From Thereva unica (taxonomy: Eukaryota; Arthropoda; Insecta; Diptera; Therevidae), in the NCBI GenBank assembly GCA_949987705.1, contig OX465282.1, forward strand, positions 78,666,070 through 78,730,069: a stretch of 64,000 bases of DNA, written 5' to 3'. The position numbers and the translations under genes are program-made. The notes under the pieces are model-generated. The model did no database searches. It was not told the DNA's origin and worked only from the letters and a program-made list of their open reading frames with translations. Below are positions 1-9,981 of this stretch, piece after piece (within the stretch, counting starts at the first letter, position 1; every line of letters begins with the position of its first letter).

Positions 1-1
1 C

Positions 2-2737
2 TACAGCTGCTATGCGGCGCCAAGCCTGACACTAGACGATTACGAGTCGATGTTGGAAAGGTTAGCCGCCGACGCGAGCCGCCATCACCCGGTAATACTA
101 GCGGGTGATTTCAATGCTTGGGCTGTCGAATGGGGCAGTCGACAAACGAATGCAAGAGGGCGCATACTTCTAGAAGTATTCTCGCGACTTAACGTAGTGT
201 TAGTCAACTCTGGAGGCGAAAACACCTTCCAAAGGGGTGGGAGAACATCGGTAATCGACATCACTTATGTGAGTGATTCAGTGGTCAAAGACCTACAGTG
301 GCGGGTGAGCGATCTGTACACGCACAGTGACCACCAAGCCATCATCTTCGAGGTTGGTCAGCGTATAGAAAAGAGGAATCCTAGGTACGGAACGGCTAGA
401 GGATGGGCCGTTAAGAAACTCGACGCAGAGGTGTTCGAGGAAGTATTCCTGCATGATGCGAGGTCGGCAGGAGGTGCCAGGGAAGGGGCAGAGGAAATAG
501 AAGAAGCAGTGAAATGGGCATGTGACGCATCCATGCCACGGCGCGCCGGCAATCGTAGACTCTCACCAAACTTCTGGTGGAACGCAGAGATCGATGAATG
601 CCGAAAGGCCTGCCTGAAAGCGAGAAGGAGAACTCAGAGAAGCCGGAACCGTCCAGATTTCGATGAACTCCTTCAGAGGTATAAGGAAGCGAGAAAAATG
701 CTGAACAAGGCCATCGCTAGAAGTAAATCCGAGCACTTCAAAAGGTTGTGCAGAGAAGCAGACTCGGACCCCTGGGGTGGAGCCTATAAAATGGTTATGT
801 CAGCGGTCAAGGGCAAACGCTCTCCGCCGATCACCTGCCCCGCGCTGCTCCAGAGTATTGTGTATGTCCTGTTTCCACAGAACGTACGCACGGTCGATCT
901 ACCCATCCTCCAGGTGGACCCAGAAGAGATACCTGCGGTGACCGCAGATGAGATTCTGGAGGCTGCAAAAAAGGTAGCCATCAACAAGGCCCCTGGCATG
1001 GATGGCATACCAAATAAAGCGGCGAAGCTAGCAGCTTCAATAGCGCCAGACAGGTTCGCTGAAGTCTTCACAGCGTGCCTGAGAGAGGGGATCTTCCCGG
1101 AGCGATGGAAACAGCAGAAACTCGTGCTCCTACCGAAGCCGAACAAACCTCTAGGGGACCCATCGTCCTACAGACCGATATGCCTCCTTAGTTGTATAGG
1201 CAAACTTTTCGAGCGGGTGATCTGTAACAGGATTCTCCCTAGCGTCGAAAGGGTAGGTGGCCTGTCGGACAAGCAATTCGGCTTTAGAAAGGCAAGGTCG
1301 ACGACTGATGCAGTCAATATGGTGGTGGGCATAGCAAGAGCCGCCATAGAGAAAAATCACTGCTGCGCATTGATAACCCTCGACGTAAAAAATGCTTTCA
1401 ACTCAGCGAGGTGGAGCAAAATAGTTGAGGCGTTGATCAAGCTAGGCACACCAAAGTACCTAGTGCGTGTAGTGGCTGACTACCTTCAGGGTAGGTCGCT
1501 TCATTGTGATTCGGACGATGGCGCTAAAGTGTTCGGGACAACATGCGGTGTCCCGCAAGGTTCCGTCCTGGGCCCTCTCCTATGGATCGCAATGTACAAT
1601 GATGTGTTGGGGCTTCGTCTTCCAAAAGAAGCAGTGGCGATCGGGTTTGCAGATGATATCGGGGTAGTTGTCGAAGGAAAACACCCAGATGACATCGAAT
1701 TGTACGCAAACGAAGCGATCTGGGAAATTAAAGCGTGGTTAGAACGCGCGGGGTTGAAGCTTGCTGAGCACAAAACGGAAGTAGTGCTGATCAGCAAGCG
1801 ACGAAAGCCAGTATCCGTGAGGATCAAGGTAGGGGAACAGATCATCCACTCACAGCCCGCACTAAGGTACCTGGGAGTGATGATCGACCGGAGGCTAAAC
1901 TTCAAAGCGCACTTGGAGGGCACGGCAGACAAAGCGTCTGCGATTTGTGCAGCACTCGCAAGAATGCTGCCCAATGTTGGGGGCCCTAGACCGAGTCGCC
2001 GCCTCCTTTTGGGGAGGGTGGTCAGCTCAGTCCTGTTATACGCAGCGCCAGTGTGGGCAGCAGCGTTAAACAGGACTGCAAAGAGCAGAAAATGGAGGGG
2101 TGCTTATAGGCTAAGTGCACTACGCGCTTGCTGCGCGTACAGGACCACGTCCGACGATGCGGCGTGCGTGATAGCTGGGATGATCCCCATAGATATTCTG
2201 GCGAGGGAGGGCATGCGTCTCTATGACCCAGAATATGGTGGAGGGGAGCCAAGAAGGGTGCGGCGGCAGATGGCGCGCTGCGAGTCTTTAAGGGAATGGC
2301 AGGCGAAGTGGGACGAGTCTGTTAAGGGTCGCTGGACCCACAGACTTATCCCTAATGTGGAAATATGGGCTACGAGGGAGCGTGGGGAAGTAAGTTACGA
2401 CCTCACGCAGTTCCTGAGCGGACATGGGGGGTATAGGAAATACCTCCACCGCTTTGGGCACGATGATTCACCGTTGTGTCCGGTGTGCCCAGCGACGGAG
2501 GAAGACGCAGAACACGTCTTCTTTGCCTGCTCGAGATTCGCCGAGGAAAGGGCGAAACTAGAAGAAAGGGTCGAGGAGCCACTAACGCCCGAAAACATCC
2601 TAGACCATATGATGAGGTCTGAGGAAATGTGGAGGGACGTGGAAGCAACCCTCAAGACCATTCACAGAAAGCTAAGGCAAGAAGAAGCCGTAAGAAATAG
2701 AGAAAGGCACAGAAATGCCGCGAGCAGAAGCAGCTGA
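2..2737 (+). CDS. R1-clade LINE ORF2: endonuclease-reverse transcriptase (5' end off window)
   Basis: This is the replicase of a non-LTR retrotransposon. It nicks target DNA and reverse transcribes its own RNA there. The frame is open from base 2, so the true start lies outside the window; the first ATG at 50 is inside the endonuclease. An APE-type endonuclease shows AGDFNAW near 107-127 and the SDH motif near 328-336. The RT has FADD at 1646-1657 as its catalytic motif. A C-terminal CCHC motif (C-x2-C-x8-H-x4-C, about 2478-2531) is typical of the R1 clade. No stop interrupts 2.7 kb, so this copy is young or recently active. ORF1 would lie upstream. Assignment to R1 rather than another Jockey-superfamily clade is from memory of domain style. 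Confidence 0.9.
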   Translation, partial: YSCYAAPSLTLDDYESMLERLAADASRHHPVILAGDFNAWAVEWGSRQTNARGRILLEVFSRLNVVLVNSGGENTFQRGGRTSVIDITYVSDSVVKDLQWRVSDLYTHSDHQAIIFEVGQRIEKRNPRYGTARGWAVKKLDAEVFEEVFLHDARSAGGAREGAEEIEEAVKWACDASMPRRAGNRRLSPNFWWNAEIDECRKACLKARRRTQRSRNRPDFDELLQRYKEARKMLNKAIARSKSEHFKRLCREADSDPWGGAYKMVMSAVKGKRSPPITCPALLQSIVYVLFPQNVRTVDLPILQVDPEEIPAVTADEILEAAKKVAINKAPGMDGIPNKAAKLAASIAPDRFAEVFTACLREGIFPERWKQQKLVLLPKPNKPLGDPSSYRPICLLSCIGKLFERVICNRILPSVERVGGLSDKQFGFRKARSTTDAVNMVVGIARAAIEKNHCCALITLDVKNAFNSARWSKIVEALIKLGTPKYLVRVVADYLQGRSLHCDSDDGAKVFGTTCGVPQGSVLGPLLWIAMYNDVLGLRLPKEAVAIGFADDIGVVVEGKHPDDIELYANEAIWEIKAWLERAGLKLAEHKTEVVLISKRRKPVSVRIKVGEQIIHSQPALRYLGVMIDRRLNFKAHLEGTADKASAICAALARMLPNVGGPRPSRRLLLGRVVSSVLLYAAPVWAAALNRTAKSRKWRGAYRLSALRACCAYRTTSDDAACVIAGMIPIDILAREGMRLYDPEYGGGEPRRVRRQMARCESLREWQAKWDESVKGRWTHRLIPNVEIWATRERGEVSYDLTQFLSGHGGYRKYLHRFGHDDSPLCPVCPATEEDAEHVFFACSRFAEERAKLEERVEEPLTPENILDHMMRSEEMWRDVEATLKTIHRKLRQEEAVRNRERHRNAASRSS

Positions 2738-2969
2738 ATGAAGCTGAACGACCCCCGCGATGTAATGCTTATTAGCCAGTCCCGCGGGGGTGGATCACGT
2801 CGGAGGGGCTTTTTTAGTTCTCATGTTCATAGACCCATATATGCGTATGTGCACTTATGTGTCCATATGTGTGTATGTGTGGATTTACGTGAAACATAAC
2901 CGTCATGCGGGATCGGCCAGTAAGGGGCACTTGAGTCATGCCGGTAGCGAATGCTTTTTTACCCCCAGG

Positions 2970-2986
<17 letters not shown>
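2738..2986 (+). other. 3' UTR and poly(A) tail of the R1-clade LINE
   Basis: About 250 bases follow the ORF2 stop and end in a run of 17 A at 2970-2986. A 9-bp perfect inverted repeat (ACCCCCGCG at 2751-2759, CGCGGGGGT at 2783-2791, 23-base loop) starts 14 bases after the stop codon. LINE reverse transcriptases often recognise such 3' structures; this role is inference. The poly(A) joins a (TA)n tract directly. Confidence 0.75.

Positions 2987-3029
<43 letters not shown>
2987..3029. repeat. (TA)n microsatellite
   Basis: Uninterrupted TA dinucleotides between the LINE poly(A) tail and the tandem-repeat block. ORFs reading through it give only Ile-Tyr repeats and are not genes. Confidence 0.97.
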
Positions 3030-3033
<4 letters not shown>

Positions 3034-4832
3034 GATGACGCTATTGAAACTAAAATGATCCATGGCGGCCGTCTCAAGAGGGCGGTGTATAACTTTCTTC
3101 ACAACCACCTCGACATGGGTATCAAATGAAAGGGTATGATAAGTAGAATACAATAAGCAATGTAGTATACAAAATATATCTTTAGATCCATGGCGGCCGT
3201 CTAAAGAGGCCGGATTACCACTTTCTTCACAACCCTATCAAAATGGGTATCAAATTAAAGGGTATGATAAGTAGAATACAATAAGCAATGTAGTAGACTC
3301 AATATACCGATTCATGGCGGCCGACGCAAGACCCATGTTCTTTGAGGCATTTCATCTGTGTAAAATTCATATCTGAAGGAAAGGTCTCGGGCTCCGTGAG
3401 GTTTATAGCAAAATTTCAATAGAAAAGCAGGCGTTTGGTCCATAGCAGCCATCTCAAGAGGGCGGATTACCATTTTCTTTACAACCCCTCGACATGGATA
3501 TCAAATGAAAGGGTATGGTAAGTAGAACACCAAAGGCAATATAGTATACTCAATATATCGTTTGGTCCATGGCAGTCATCTCAAGAGAGCAGATGACCAT
3601 TATCTTCACAACCCCTTCGAAATGGGTATCCAATGAAAGAGTATGATAAGTAGAACAATATAAGCAATATAGTATACTCAATATGTCGCTTGGTCCATAG
3701 CGGCCACCTCAAGAATGCGGATTACCATTTTCTTCACAACACCTTCGACATGGATATCAAATGAAAGAGTATGACAAGGAGAACACCATAGGCAATATAA
3801 TATACTCAATATATCGGTTCGTCCATGGCGATCATCTCAAGCCGGCGGACTACCGTTTTCTTCACAACCCTTTCGAGATGGGTATCAAATGAGAGAGTAT
3901 GATAAGTAGAACACATAAGCAATATAGTATACTCAATATATCGTTTGGCCCATAGCGGCCATCTCCAGAGGTTGGATTACCATTATCTTCACACCCCTCG
4001 ACATGGATTTCAAATGAAAGGGTATGATAAGTAGAACACCATAAGCAATATAGTATACTCAATATATCGTTTGGTCCATGGCGGTCATCTGAAGAGGGCG
4101 GATGATCATTTTCTTCACTACCCCCTCGACATTGGTATCAAATGAAAGGGCATTATAAGAACAATGCCATAGACTGTGTCTTTAGATTCATGGCGGCCAT
4201 CTCAAGAAGGCGGGTTACCATTTTCTTCACAACACCCGAGACATGGGTATCACATGAAAGGCTATGAAAAGTAGAACACCATAAGCAATATAGTATACTC
4301 AATTTATAATTTGGTCCATGGCGGCCATCTCAAAAGGATGGTTTACCATTTTCTTCACAACACCCGAGACATGTGTATCAAATGAAAGGCTATGATAAGT
4401 AGAACAATATAAGCAATATAGTATTCTCAATATATCGTTTGGTAAATGGCGGTCATCTCCAGAGGGCGGATTACCATTTTCTTCACAACCCCTTCGAAAT
4501 GGGTATCAAATGAAAGAGTATGATAAGTAGAACACCATATGCAATATAGTATACTCAATATATCGTTTGGTCCATAGCGGCCATCTCAAGAGGGCGGATT
4601 AATATTTTCTTTACAACCCCTTCGACATGGGTATCAAATGAAAGAGTATGATAAGTAGAACACCATAGGCAATATAGTATACTCAATATATCATTTGGTC
4701 CATGGCGGTCATCTCCCAAAATCAATTTTCCCAGATTTGTTCTTTTTTCACTATATCATTTTCCTATCGCAGACTGTGTCCCCATAATCGTATTTCATTG
4801 AAAGGCGTTGCAACGCACGCGGGTTTTTGCTA

Positions 4833-4833
<1 letters not shown>
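3030..4833 (+). mobile_element. Non-autonomous Helitron with internal tandem array
   Basis: The right end is a Helitron-like 3' terminus at 4801-4833: a 12-bp palindrome GCGTTGCAACGC, a GC-rich segment, then CTAG followed by T. The same terminus occurs in reverse at 49479-49514 beside a Helitron helicase fragment, which identifies the family. The body is a ~127-bp tandem array, a common feature of non-autonomous Helitrons. Both flanks are (TA)n, consistent with insertion between A and T. The left boundary is inferred from the change out of (TA)n at 3030; no clear 5' TC terminus was found. It has no coding capacity. Confidence 0.65.
3058..4720 (+). repeat. Minisatellite array, ~125-129 bp period, about 14 degenerate units
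   Basis: Units begin with variants of TCCATGGCGGCCATCTCAAG at about 3058, 3187, 3311, 3439, 3564, 3691, 3819, 3948, 4073, 4189, 4313, 4442, 4571 and 4700. Each continues with a CATTTTCTTCACAACC block, an ATGGGTATCAAATGAAAG block and a GTATACTCAATATATCG block. The third unit is aberrant and the last is truncated. Units differ by scattered substitutions and short indels, so the array is not freshly amplified. Confidence 0.9.

Positions 4834-4894
<61 letters not shown>
4834..4894. repeat. (TA)n microsatellite
   Basis: About 60 bases of TA repeats directly after the Helitron CTAG end. With 2987-3029 it probably represents one ancestral (TA)n split by the Helitron insertion. Confidence 0.95.
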
Positions 4895-4897
<3 letters not shown>

Positions 4898-5021
4898 TAT
4901 ATATTTCCAGCCTTTTACTCTTTTTTAAATAATTAGTGCTTTGCACATTATATAAGCATTCGCACTGGCGATATAAATTTATTAACACCCGCGTTTGTTC
5001 TTTAGTCCAATTTCCCGTCAT
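4895..5021 (-). pseudogene. MADF/SANT-like first-exon remnant running into (TA)n
   Basis: From an ATG at 5021 (minus strand) the reading begins MTGNWTKEQTRVLINLY and continues through a Leu-Tyr-Asn-Val segment and a Lys-rich stretch (KKSKRLEIYKN) before entering the microsatellite. A Trp followed by an acidic/basic Thr-rich helix and a second aromatic cluster resemble the N-terminus of MADF or Myb/SANT-like DNA-binding domains, found both in insect regulators and in Harbinger accessory proteins. Only about 43 residues survive. It could be a host exon or a second Harbinger Myb gene. Nothing downstream completes the domain. Confidence 0.4.
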
Positions 5022-5261
5022 TTCAAATTAACAACTTTCGATGATTTAAACAATTTCGGAATAACCATTCGCACTGCAAATGTCAAAGGCAAGAAGAAGA
5101 TAAAAATAAAGAAGGAGGCCGTTTTGTGTATTAGTATTAGTTTTCACGCGTAAAATTTTCGTTGAACGAGTTGCAACACTACCCCCCTTTCCTTTTACAC
5201 TTCTCGCCTAAAAACCCGCTAGTGCAACAGCGGAATTAGTACTCGTGTCCGTATGTTAAGT
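5022..5261. other. Unannotated AT-rich stretch
   Basis: Region upstream of the MADF-like ATG and downstream of nothing recognisable. It contains pyrimidine- and purine-rich runs but no ORF or repeat I can assign. It may include the promoter side of the MADF-like exon. Confidence 0.4.
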
Positions 5262-5711
5262 TTGGGCCTCGGTAGTCTAGAGGTAAGGCGCCTGACTGCT
5301 ATCCCCAGAGGTCCCGGGTTCGAATCCCGGCGGCGCCACGGTCCTTCGCCTTTCCCACCTAACTTTCCTTCTTTCTTCTTCCCTCTTTACATTCCTGATT
5401 CCCCTGTCATAGCCTTCCCTAGTCCTTCCCCGCTCCACCAAGCGCATGCCATCGATGAGATTCAGCTCGTTTCAGGAGGCATAACACTCCAGCGAGTTGT
5501 TCTCGACGCCACGATGAGAGTCTCGAAATGGTTGTGAGTAGGTGGAATAAAATATCGTGGCTAGGTTGTGACAGTTACTTCCTTCTCTTCTCTCTATCTT
5601 CCGGCTAGAGCTGCTGTTCGACATTCACTCTATACGAAAAAATAGATTGTCGACAGTACAAAGGGACTTTCCCTAAGCCTCTAGTCTGTCACATAAAAAA
5701 AAAATTACTTT
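5262..5711 (+). mobile_element. tRNA-derived SINE, copy 1
   Basis: The head (5263-5339) carries a pol III box A-like GGTAGTCTAGAGG and a perfect box B (GGTTCGAATCC) and resembles a whole tRNA. The ~370-base body that follows is shared with copies at 27067-27527 and 57037-57490, and the element ends in CACAT plus poly(A). The anticodon arm does not pair well, so this is not a functional tRNA gene. The same head and body occurring at three sites establish it as a SINE family. The body is not recognisably related to LINE sequence in this window. Confidence 0.9.
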
Positions 5712-5773
5712 CCTTACATCTCCCCTCCTTGAAAAGGTAATTTGGTTACAAAATTTTCATGAATCAATATGGT

Positions 5774-5962
5774 CTATTTCTTTTTCTTCTGTAGATGCAG
5801 AGTCCGAAGGTGGAATAAGTTTAGTGATGTGAAATAGATTTGACTCTGATTTTTTATGACCTTGTAAATTGAATTTGAGATCTGTTTTAAGATCTTATAT
5901 GGTCCAATTCTCAGTTCGTCTAGTTTTTTCCTGTTCAGGCGATTCCCGTTTTCGACATACAC
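5774..5962 (-). pseudogene. gypsy pol C-terminal (post-integrase) fragment
   Basis: The reading VYVENGNRLNRKKLDELRIG-PYKIL has the GPYKI signature of the small beta-barrel that follows gypsy integrases. It ends in a Lys run and is out of frame with the integrase upstream. It belongs to the minus-strand gypsy copy 1. Confidence 0.7.
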
Positions 5963-6216
5963 CAGCTCTCCTACATTGAATTTGTAATCTTTTCTATTTT
6001 TGTTGAATTTTTGTTTATTATAAGTATGGTACTTTATACTATTTTGTAAAGCAATTTTTCTGTCTTGTCTTAAATCGTCAATTGATTTTTTTTTTGTTTT
6101 AATTCTTCTGGTAAGATCGAAGAATCTGCACCTTGCATTAAATATTCTGGCGAAAATCCTGTGACTATGTGCTCGGTTTCATTGTATTTTTTTATACATT
6201 CGTGTGCTATGGTGGT

Positions 6217-6881
6217 CTATGCTGTTTTATTCCTTTTTACATTATTCTTCTCGCACCTAATTTTATTAACTATTGTCTGATTAAGTCTTTCATTTAAACC
6301 ATTCGAAAATGGTGCATTCACTGCTGTGAATATTAGTGGTATATTTTTTTCCTTTAGAAAGTTTTTAAACTCTTTGGAGTTAATACCTGGATATTGATCC
6401 GTCAAAATCATCCCAATATGGTTATTCTCGAATACCTACTTTTTGTGTTAGTTTAATAAACTCATTGGAGCTTTGGGTTTTTGATGTTATAATATACCCG
6501 AATCGTGTGAAATGATCCACTAAGAGGTGTAAATATTTTTTAGTAGATCGTGAACCACCGAAACCACCAATTGTGTCAATAGACATTATTTCAAATGGTT
6601 GTTCTGCAGGGCCTAGTTGGGACATTAGGCCATATTTACTTTGTCCTCTTGATCTCACAATCTTTACAAATTTTTTTTATATTTTTCGTTAGATCTTTTG
6701 CTGTATAATATGGTTTCATTTTGTGTTCTATTTGTTTTATACCTATGTGTCCAAAAATATTGTGTATTTTTCGTATCAATTCTTTGCTAAATTCTTCTGA
6801 TAATATAATTTTTTCTATCTTCTTTATTTTTTTATAGTACAGACCGTTTTTCAATTTTAATTTTTCCTTGTTAGATTGCAA
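6217..6881 (-). pseudogene. gypsy integrase remnant
   Basis: Pieces in shifting frames make up an integrase. The N-terminal zinc-binding part at 6636-6881 has HNIFGHIG ending in KICKDCEI (HHCC type). The catalytic core at 6422-6658 has MSIDTIGGF and the first catalytic Asp. The segment at 6217-6411 carries the second catalytic region, with a GLNERLNQT motif holding the expected Glu. Frameshifts near 6415 and 6640 inactivate it. It would have joined cDNA to chromosomal DNA. Confidence 0.75.
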
Positions 6882-6883
6882 GT

Positions 6884-7588
6884 CTATGTTTTTTCCTTGA
6901 TCTTCGAGAATGTCATGTAGTTTATAAAATTAACTGTTTTTAAGTCCTCCTCTTCATTTTCATGAGCTTCTAACACCGGATTTCTACTTAAACAGTCTGC
7001 TTCTAGATTATTTTTGCCTGGGTGGTAGGTTATTTGGAAGTCATACTGTGACAAATAGTGCGTTAAGTCACCTAATTCTTCGTCTGTTCTGGCTTTGATG
7101 TTCATTTTTTCAAGTGGTTTATGATCTGAAAATATTCTGAATGATTTGCCCATTAGCCAGTGCTGCCAGTATTTCACTGCTTCCTTTATTGCCAGACATT
7201 CTAGGTATATTGCTTTCTTCTTTTTTTGACTCTCATTCAGTTTCTTTGAGAAATATACTACTGGTTTTTCCATGCCTTCGTTAAGTTGTGGTTGTTTTAA
7301 TACAGCTCCTATACCTTGCAAACTTGCATCTGTATAAATGTGTATCGGTAAATCTGGATGGAAAATAGCCAACACTGGTTGGGTGCAGAGAAAGTTCTTC
7401 ATTTTTTCGAAAGCCTCTTGACATTCTTTGGTCCAGATGAATTTTTGTCCTTTCCTTAACAAGTTGTGTAGTGGATCTAACGTAATTGAGCTGTTTGGCA
7501 CATAATTATTGTAGAAATTTATTTTCCCTAGAAATTGGCGCACATTCTTTTGTGTTTTTGGCACAGGAAAGTGTCGTATTGATATCAA
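6884..7588 (-). pseudogene. gypsy RT thumb / RNase H fragment
   Basis: The 234-residue stretch starts in the RT connection (RHFPVPKTQKNVRQFLGKIN, FYNNYVPN) and continues into an RNase H with IYTDASLQGIGAVL, the conserved KLNESQ region, ECLAIKEAVKYW and FSDHKPLE. The HPGKNNLEADCLSRNP motif closes the domain. These are the standard gypsy order and residues. The upstream RT palm (YxDD box) is lost to frameshifts near 7590-7700. Confidence 0.85.
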
Positions 7589-7819
7589 ATTGTCTTTTAT
7601 TGGAGAAACTGAATTATTCTTTATTATGTGGCCTAAGTATGTAACTGAATCTAAAGCAAAAGAACATTTAGAAAGTTTATTTTTTCTGAAAGTTTATTTT
7701 TTCTAATTATGCTACTTAAAATTCGTTGAAAGATGGCCGGTGAGGTCTTCAATCCGAATGGTAAGGAGGTCCACTGATAGTGTCCTTCCTGAGTTATAAA
7801 TCCTGTTTTTCTTCTATCT

Positions 7820-8186
7820 TCAACGCGTAGCGGAACCGACCAAAATGCTGAGTTAATATCAAGTTTTGAAAAATATTTACAGTTCCTCGCTTTTACTACT
7901 AAATCCTCGTCCTAAAGAGACGAAAATAATTGTTCAAGATTATGCATCGATTTTAGAGATTTGAATAAAATAATAGTCCCACAATCTCAACCATTTCCAC
8001 TGATTGAGGATTTAGTAGTAAAAGCGAGGAACTGTAAATATTTTTCAAAACTTGATATTAACTCAGCATTTTGGTCGATTCCGCTACGCGTTGAAATCAG
8101 TGCAAATGGTTGAGATTGTGGGACTACTATTTTATTCAAATCTCTAAAATCGATGCATAATCTTGAACGTTTATTTTCGTCTCTTT
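7820..8186. repeat. Internal inverted duplication within gypsy RT
   Basis: Segment A (7820-7908) and segment B (8104-8186) are in native orientation. Between them lies a reverse-complement copy of the joined AB region: B-inverse at 7915-7996 and A-inverse at 8006-8094. The pattern is A, rc(AB), B. Identity is high by eye, with a few substitutions. The inserted copy reads as part of gypsy RT on the plus strand. Confidence 0.85.
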
Positions 8187-8218
8187 TGTATGCCAGTGTC
8201 ACTGGTGCAGCAAAAGGG

Positions 8219-8779
8219 CTATATGATTCTTCTATTAAATTTTTTTTTTAATAAGCCTGCGATTTGTTGTTCTATTTCTATTTTGTCTGCAATTGTACAT
8301 CTATATGGTCTTTTGCTGCAATATTTGTCTATAATTAGGTCTATTCTAGCTTCGTAATTTTTAACAGTGCCAACATCATATTTGTCTTTGGCAAACAATG
8401 TTTTATATTTTTCTAGTAAATTTTCTATCATTAATTTTTCATGGTAATCTATATGGTTTATTGAGATTTGAAAGTTATTTTCATCCACATGTTCGTTAAA
8501 ATTTATACTATTATCTATACCTGCTCTATCAGGAATTATTTTTTCTTTTTCACACTTTAAGTGTTTTTCATCTTTACCAGATAAATCTGGAAATTTTTGT
8601 TCAATTTTTAAATCTTCATTTTGTGATAATTTGAATTTTTTTATGCAATCTAATCCAATTAGAAATTCATATTTGAAATTTGTATCGTTCACTATAAAAA
8701 CATCTACTTCTTGTTCTATATTGAAAATTTTTGCTTTTATTGTTATCATCCCTTCAGTTTCATTTATACCATTTGTTAG
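8219..8779 (-). pseudogene. gypsy protease C-terminus / RT N-terminal fragment
   Basis: Starting near 8779 the frame reads NGINETEGMITIKAKIF, continues through DVFIVND and the FLIGLDCIKKFKL segment typical of the end of a gypsy protease, and then enters the RT approach with a HIDYHEKLMIENLLEKYK region and DVGTVKNYEARIDLI. It stops at the inverted duplication. The N-terminal protease part lies across the insertion at 10015-10233. Confidence 0.75.
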
Positions 8780-9273
8780 GGCTTAGAATGCCTAAAACTC
8801 AATGGACTGCAGGGCAACTTAGAAATAAACCAAGTTTACAATTCTCAATTTTCACAATTTATAAATTCAATTTAAATTAATTCTTCACAATTCTAAGTTC
8901 AATATATTTAACATTCACTGGATACTAACTTCAAGCTATTTAATAAAACATTTATCAGGTTTAGTTCAGATAAAATAATAATTCAAGTTTATTTATATTT
9001 CACTTAAAATTAATATTAATAGTCACTCTTGATTAAATTTTCCTATTATGCTTGACTTGGTTATTCTTGATTTCCAGCAATATTGCCGTTGCTGAATCTG
9101 AGACTGGATGTTGCTGGAGCTACTGTTGTAGGTTCGTTTAGTTACTCGTACTAGATGCTGCCTCTAAGTACGCCAATATTGGGAGGGCTGAAATTCAATA
9201 TTAATTAGAAATATTCTTTTAATTTGAACGCCACTTGATATTTCAGATTACTATGATTTGAAAACTAGGAATG

Positions 9274-9460
9274 TACATTAACTCGTTACGTAAAATGTAC
9301 AATTGGGAGTTTACAGGTATTTAGGAGTTGGGATAATTTACATGAACTCGACTCGTTCCATGTAAACCAAGTTGGATTTCGATTAATTTACACCAACTCG
9401 ATACGTTAGATGTAAATTATTATTTGAGATTACATGAACTCGACACGTTCCATGTACCTT
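9274..9460. repeat. Four spaced imperfect palindromes (ACATG..CATGT type)
   Basis: Four copies of a ~25-30-base motif of the form (T)TACATGAACTCGACTCGTT-CCATGTA occur roughly at 9274-9302, 9339-9367, 9388-9418 and 9431-9458. Each has ends able to pair (ACATG with CATGT) and a core related to AACTCGANNCGTT. The spacers differ. Confidence 0.75.
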
Positions 9461-9715
9461 GGGTTGAGATCACTTGTTTACTAGAATTTCTTCGAGCTCG
9501 AATCGCAACGAAGATCAATATGTGATCTGAAATTCCCGATCGACTAGCTGCGTTATTTATTTCGTTCCTGACAATGGCAATTTTTTGGAAGGCAATGTGG
9601 GGGGGCCATTGGAATTGGAATTTGCTTCAATTATTGTGTATGTGTCCCTTCTTGTTATGTATATCAGTTTTACATAGCAGCTGATTTATGTGTTTTGTTG
9701 TGACATTTGGCTAAT

Positions 9716-9981
9716 ATGGATGCGAATAGGTGAGTTTGTCTTATTTGATTAATTATTTTAATATTTATAATTTTACTTCTCTCTTTTTTTTTTGTTTTAT
9801 GTTTTGGTGGATGTGGAGCCAAATATGCTGAAATGGAGCTTGTATTGCCTGTAGGGTTGTCAGGTTAGTAGGTTTTTTATATAGAATGTTTTCTTGGTGA
9901 TAAATTTGTTTGTTTACAGGAATATGATGGCTGCAAGACGTCGGTGGAGTATAAAACTTGGTCTCCTCAAGATTGTTCATG
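9716..9981 (+). other. Possible short spliced 5' coding exons (orphan)
   Basis: An ATG at 9716 is followed after 14 bases by GTGAGT. A pyrimidine-rich TTTGTTTACAG at 9909-9919 precedes a 62-base stretch (9920-9981) that ends in GTAAGT. Splicing 9716-9729 to 9920-9981 keeps one frame: MDANRNMMAARRRW then SIKLGLLKIVH. No further exon is visible before the gypsy sequence resumes. It could be the 5' end of a disrupted gene or chance splice signals. Confidence 0.25.

Noticed and set aside
2790..3153. Short ORFs on both strands through the (TA)n tract
   Set aside because: They encode Ile-Tyr repeats and LINE 3' UTR; microsatellite artefacts.
3058..4720. CRISPR-like array
   Set aside because: The whole ~127-bp unit is repeated with no unique spacers, in a eukaryotic Helitron; it is a minisatellite.
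5263..5339. Functional tRNA gene
   Set aside because: Box B is perfect but the anticodon stem does not pair and the same head plus a shared body occurs at two other loci; it is a SINE head.
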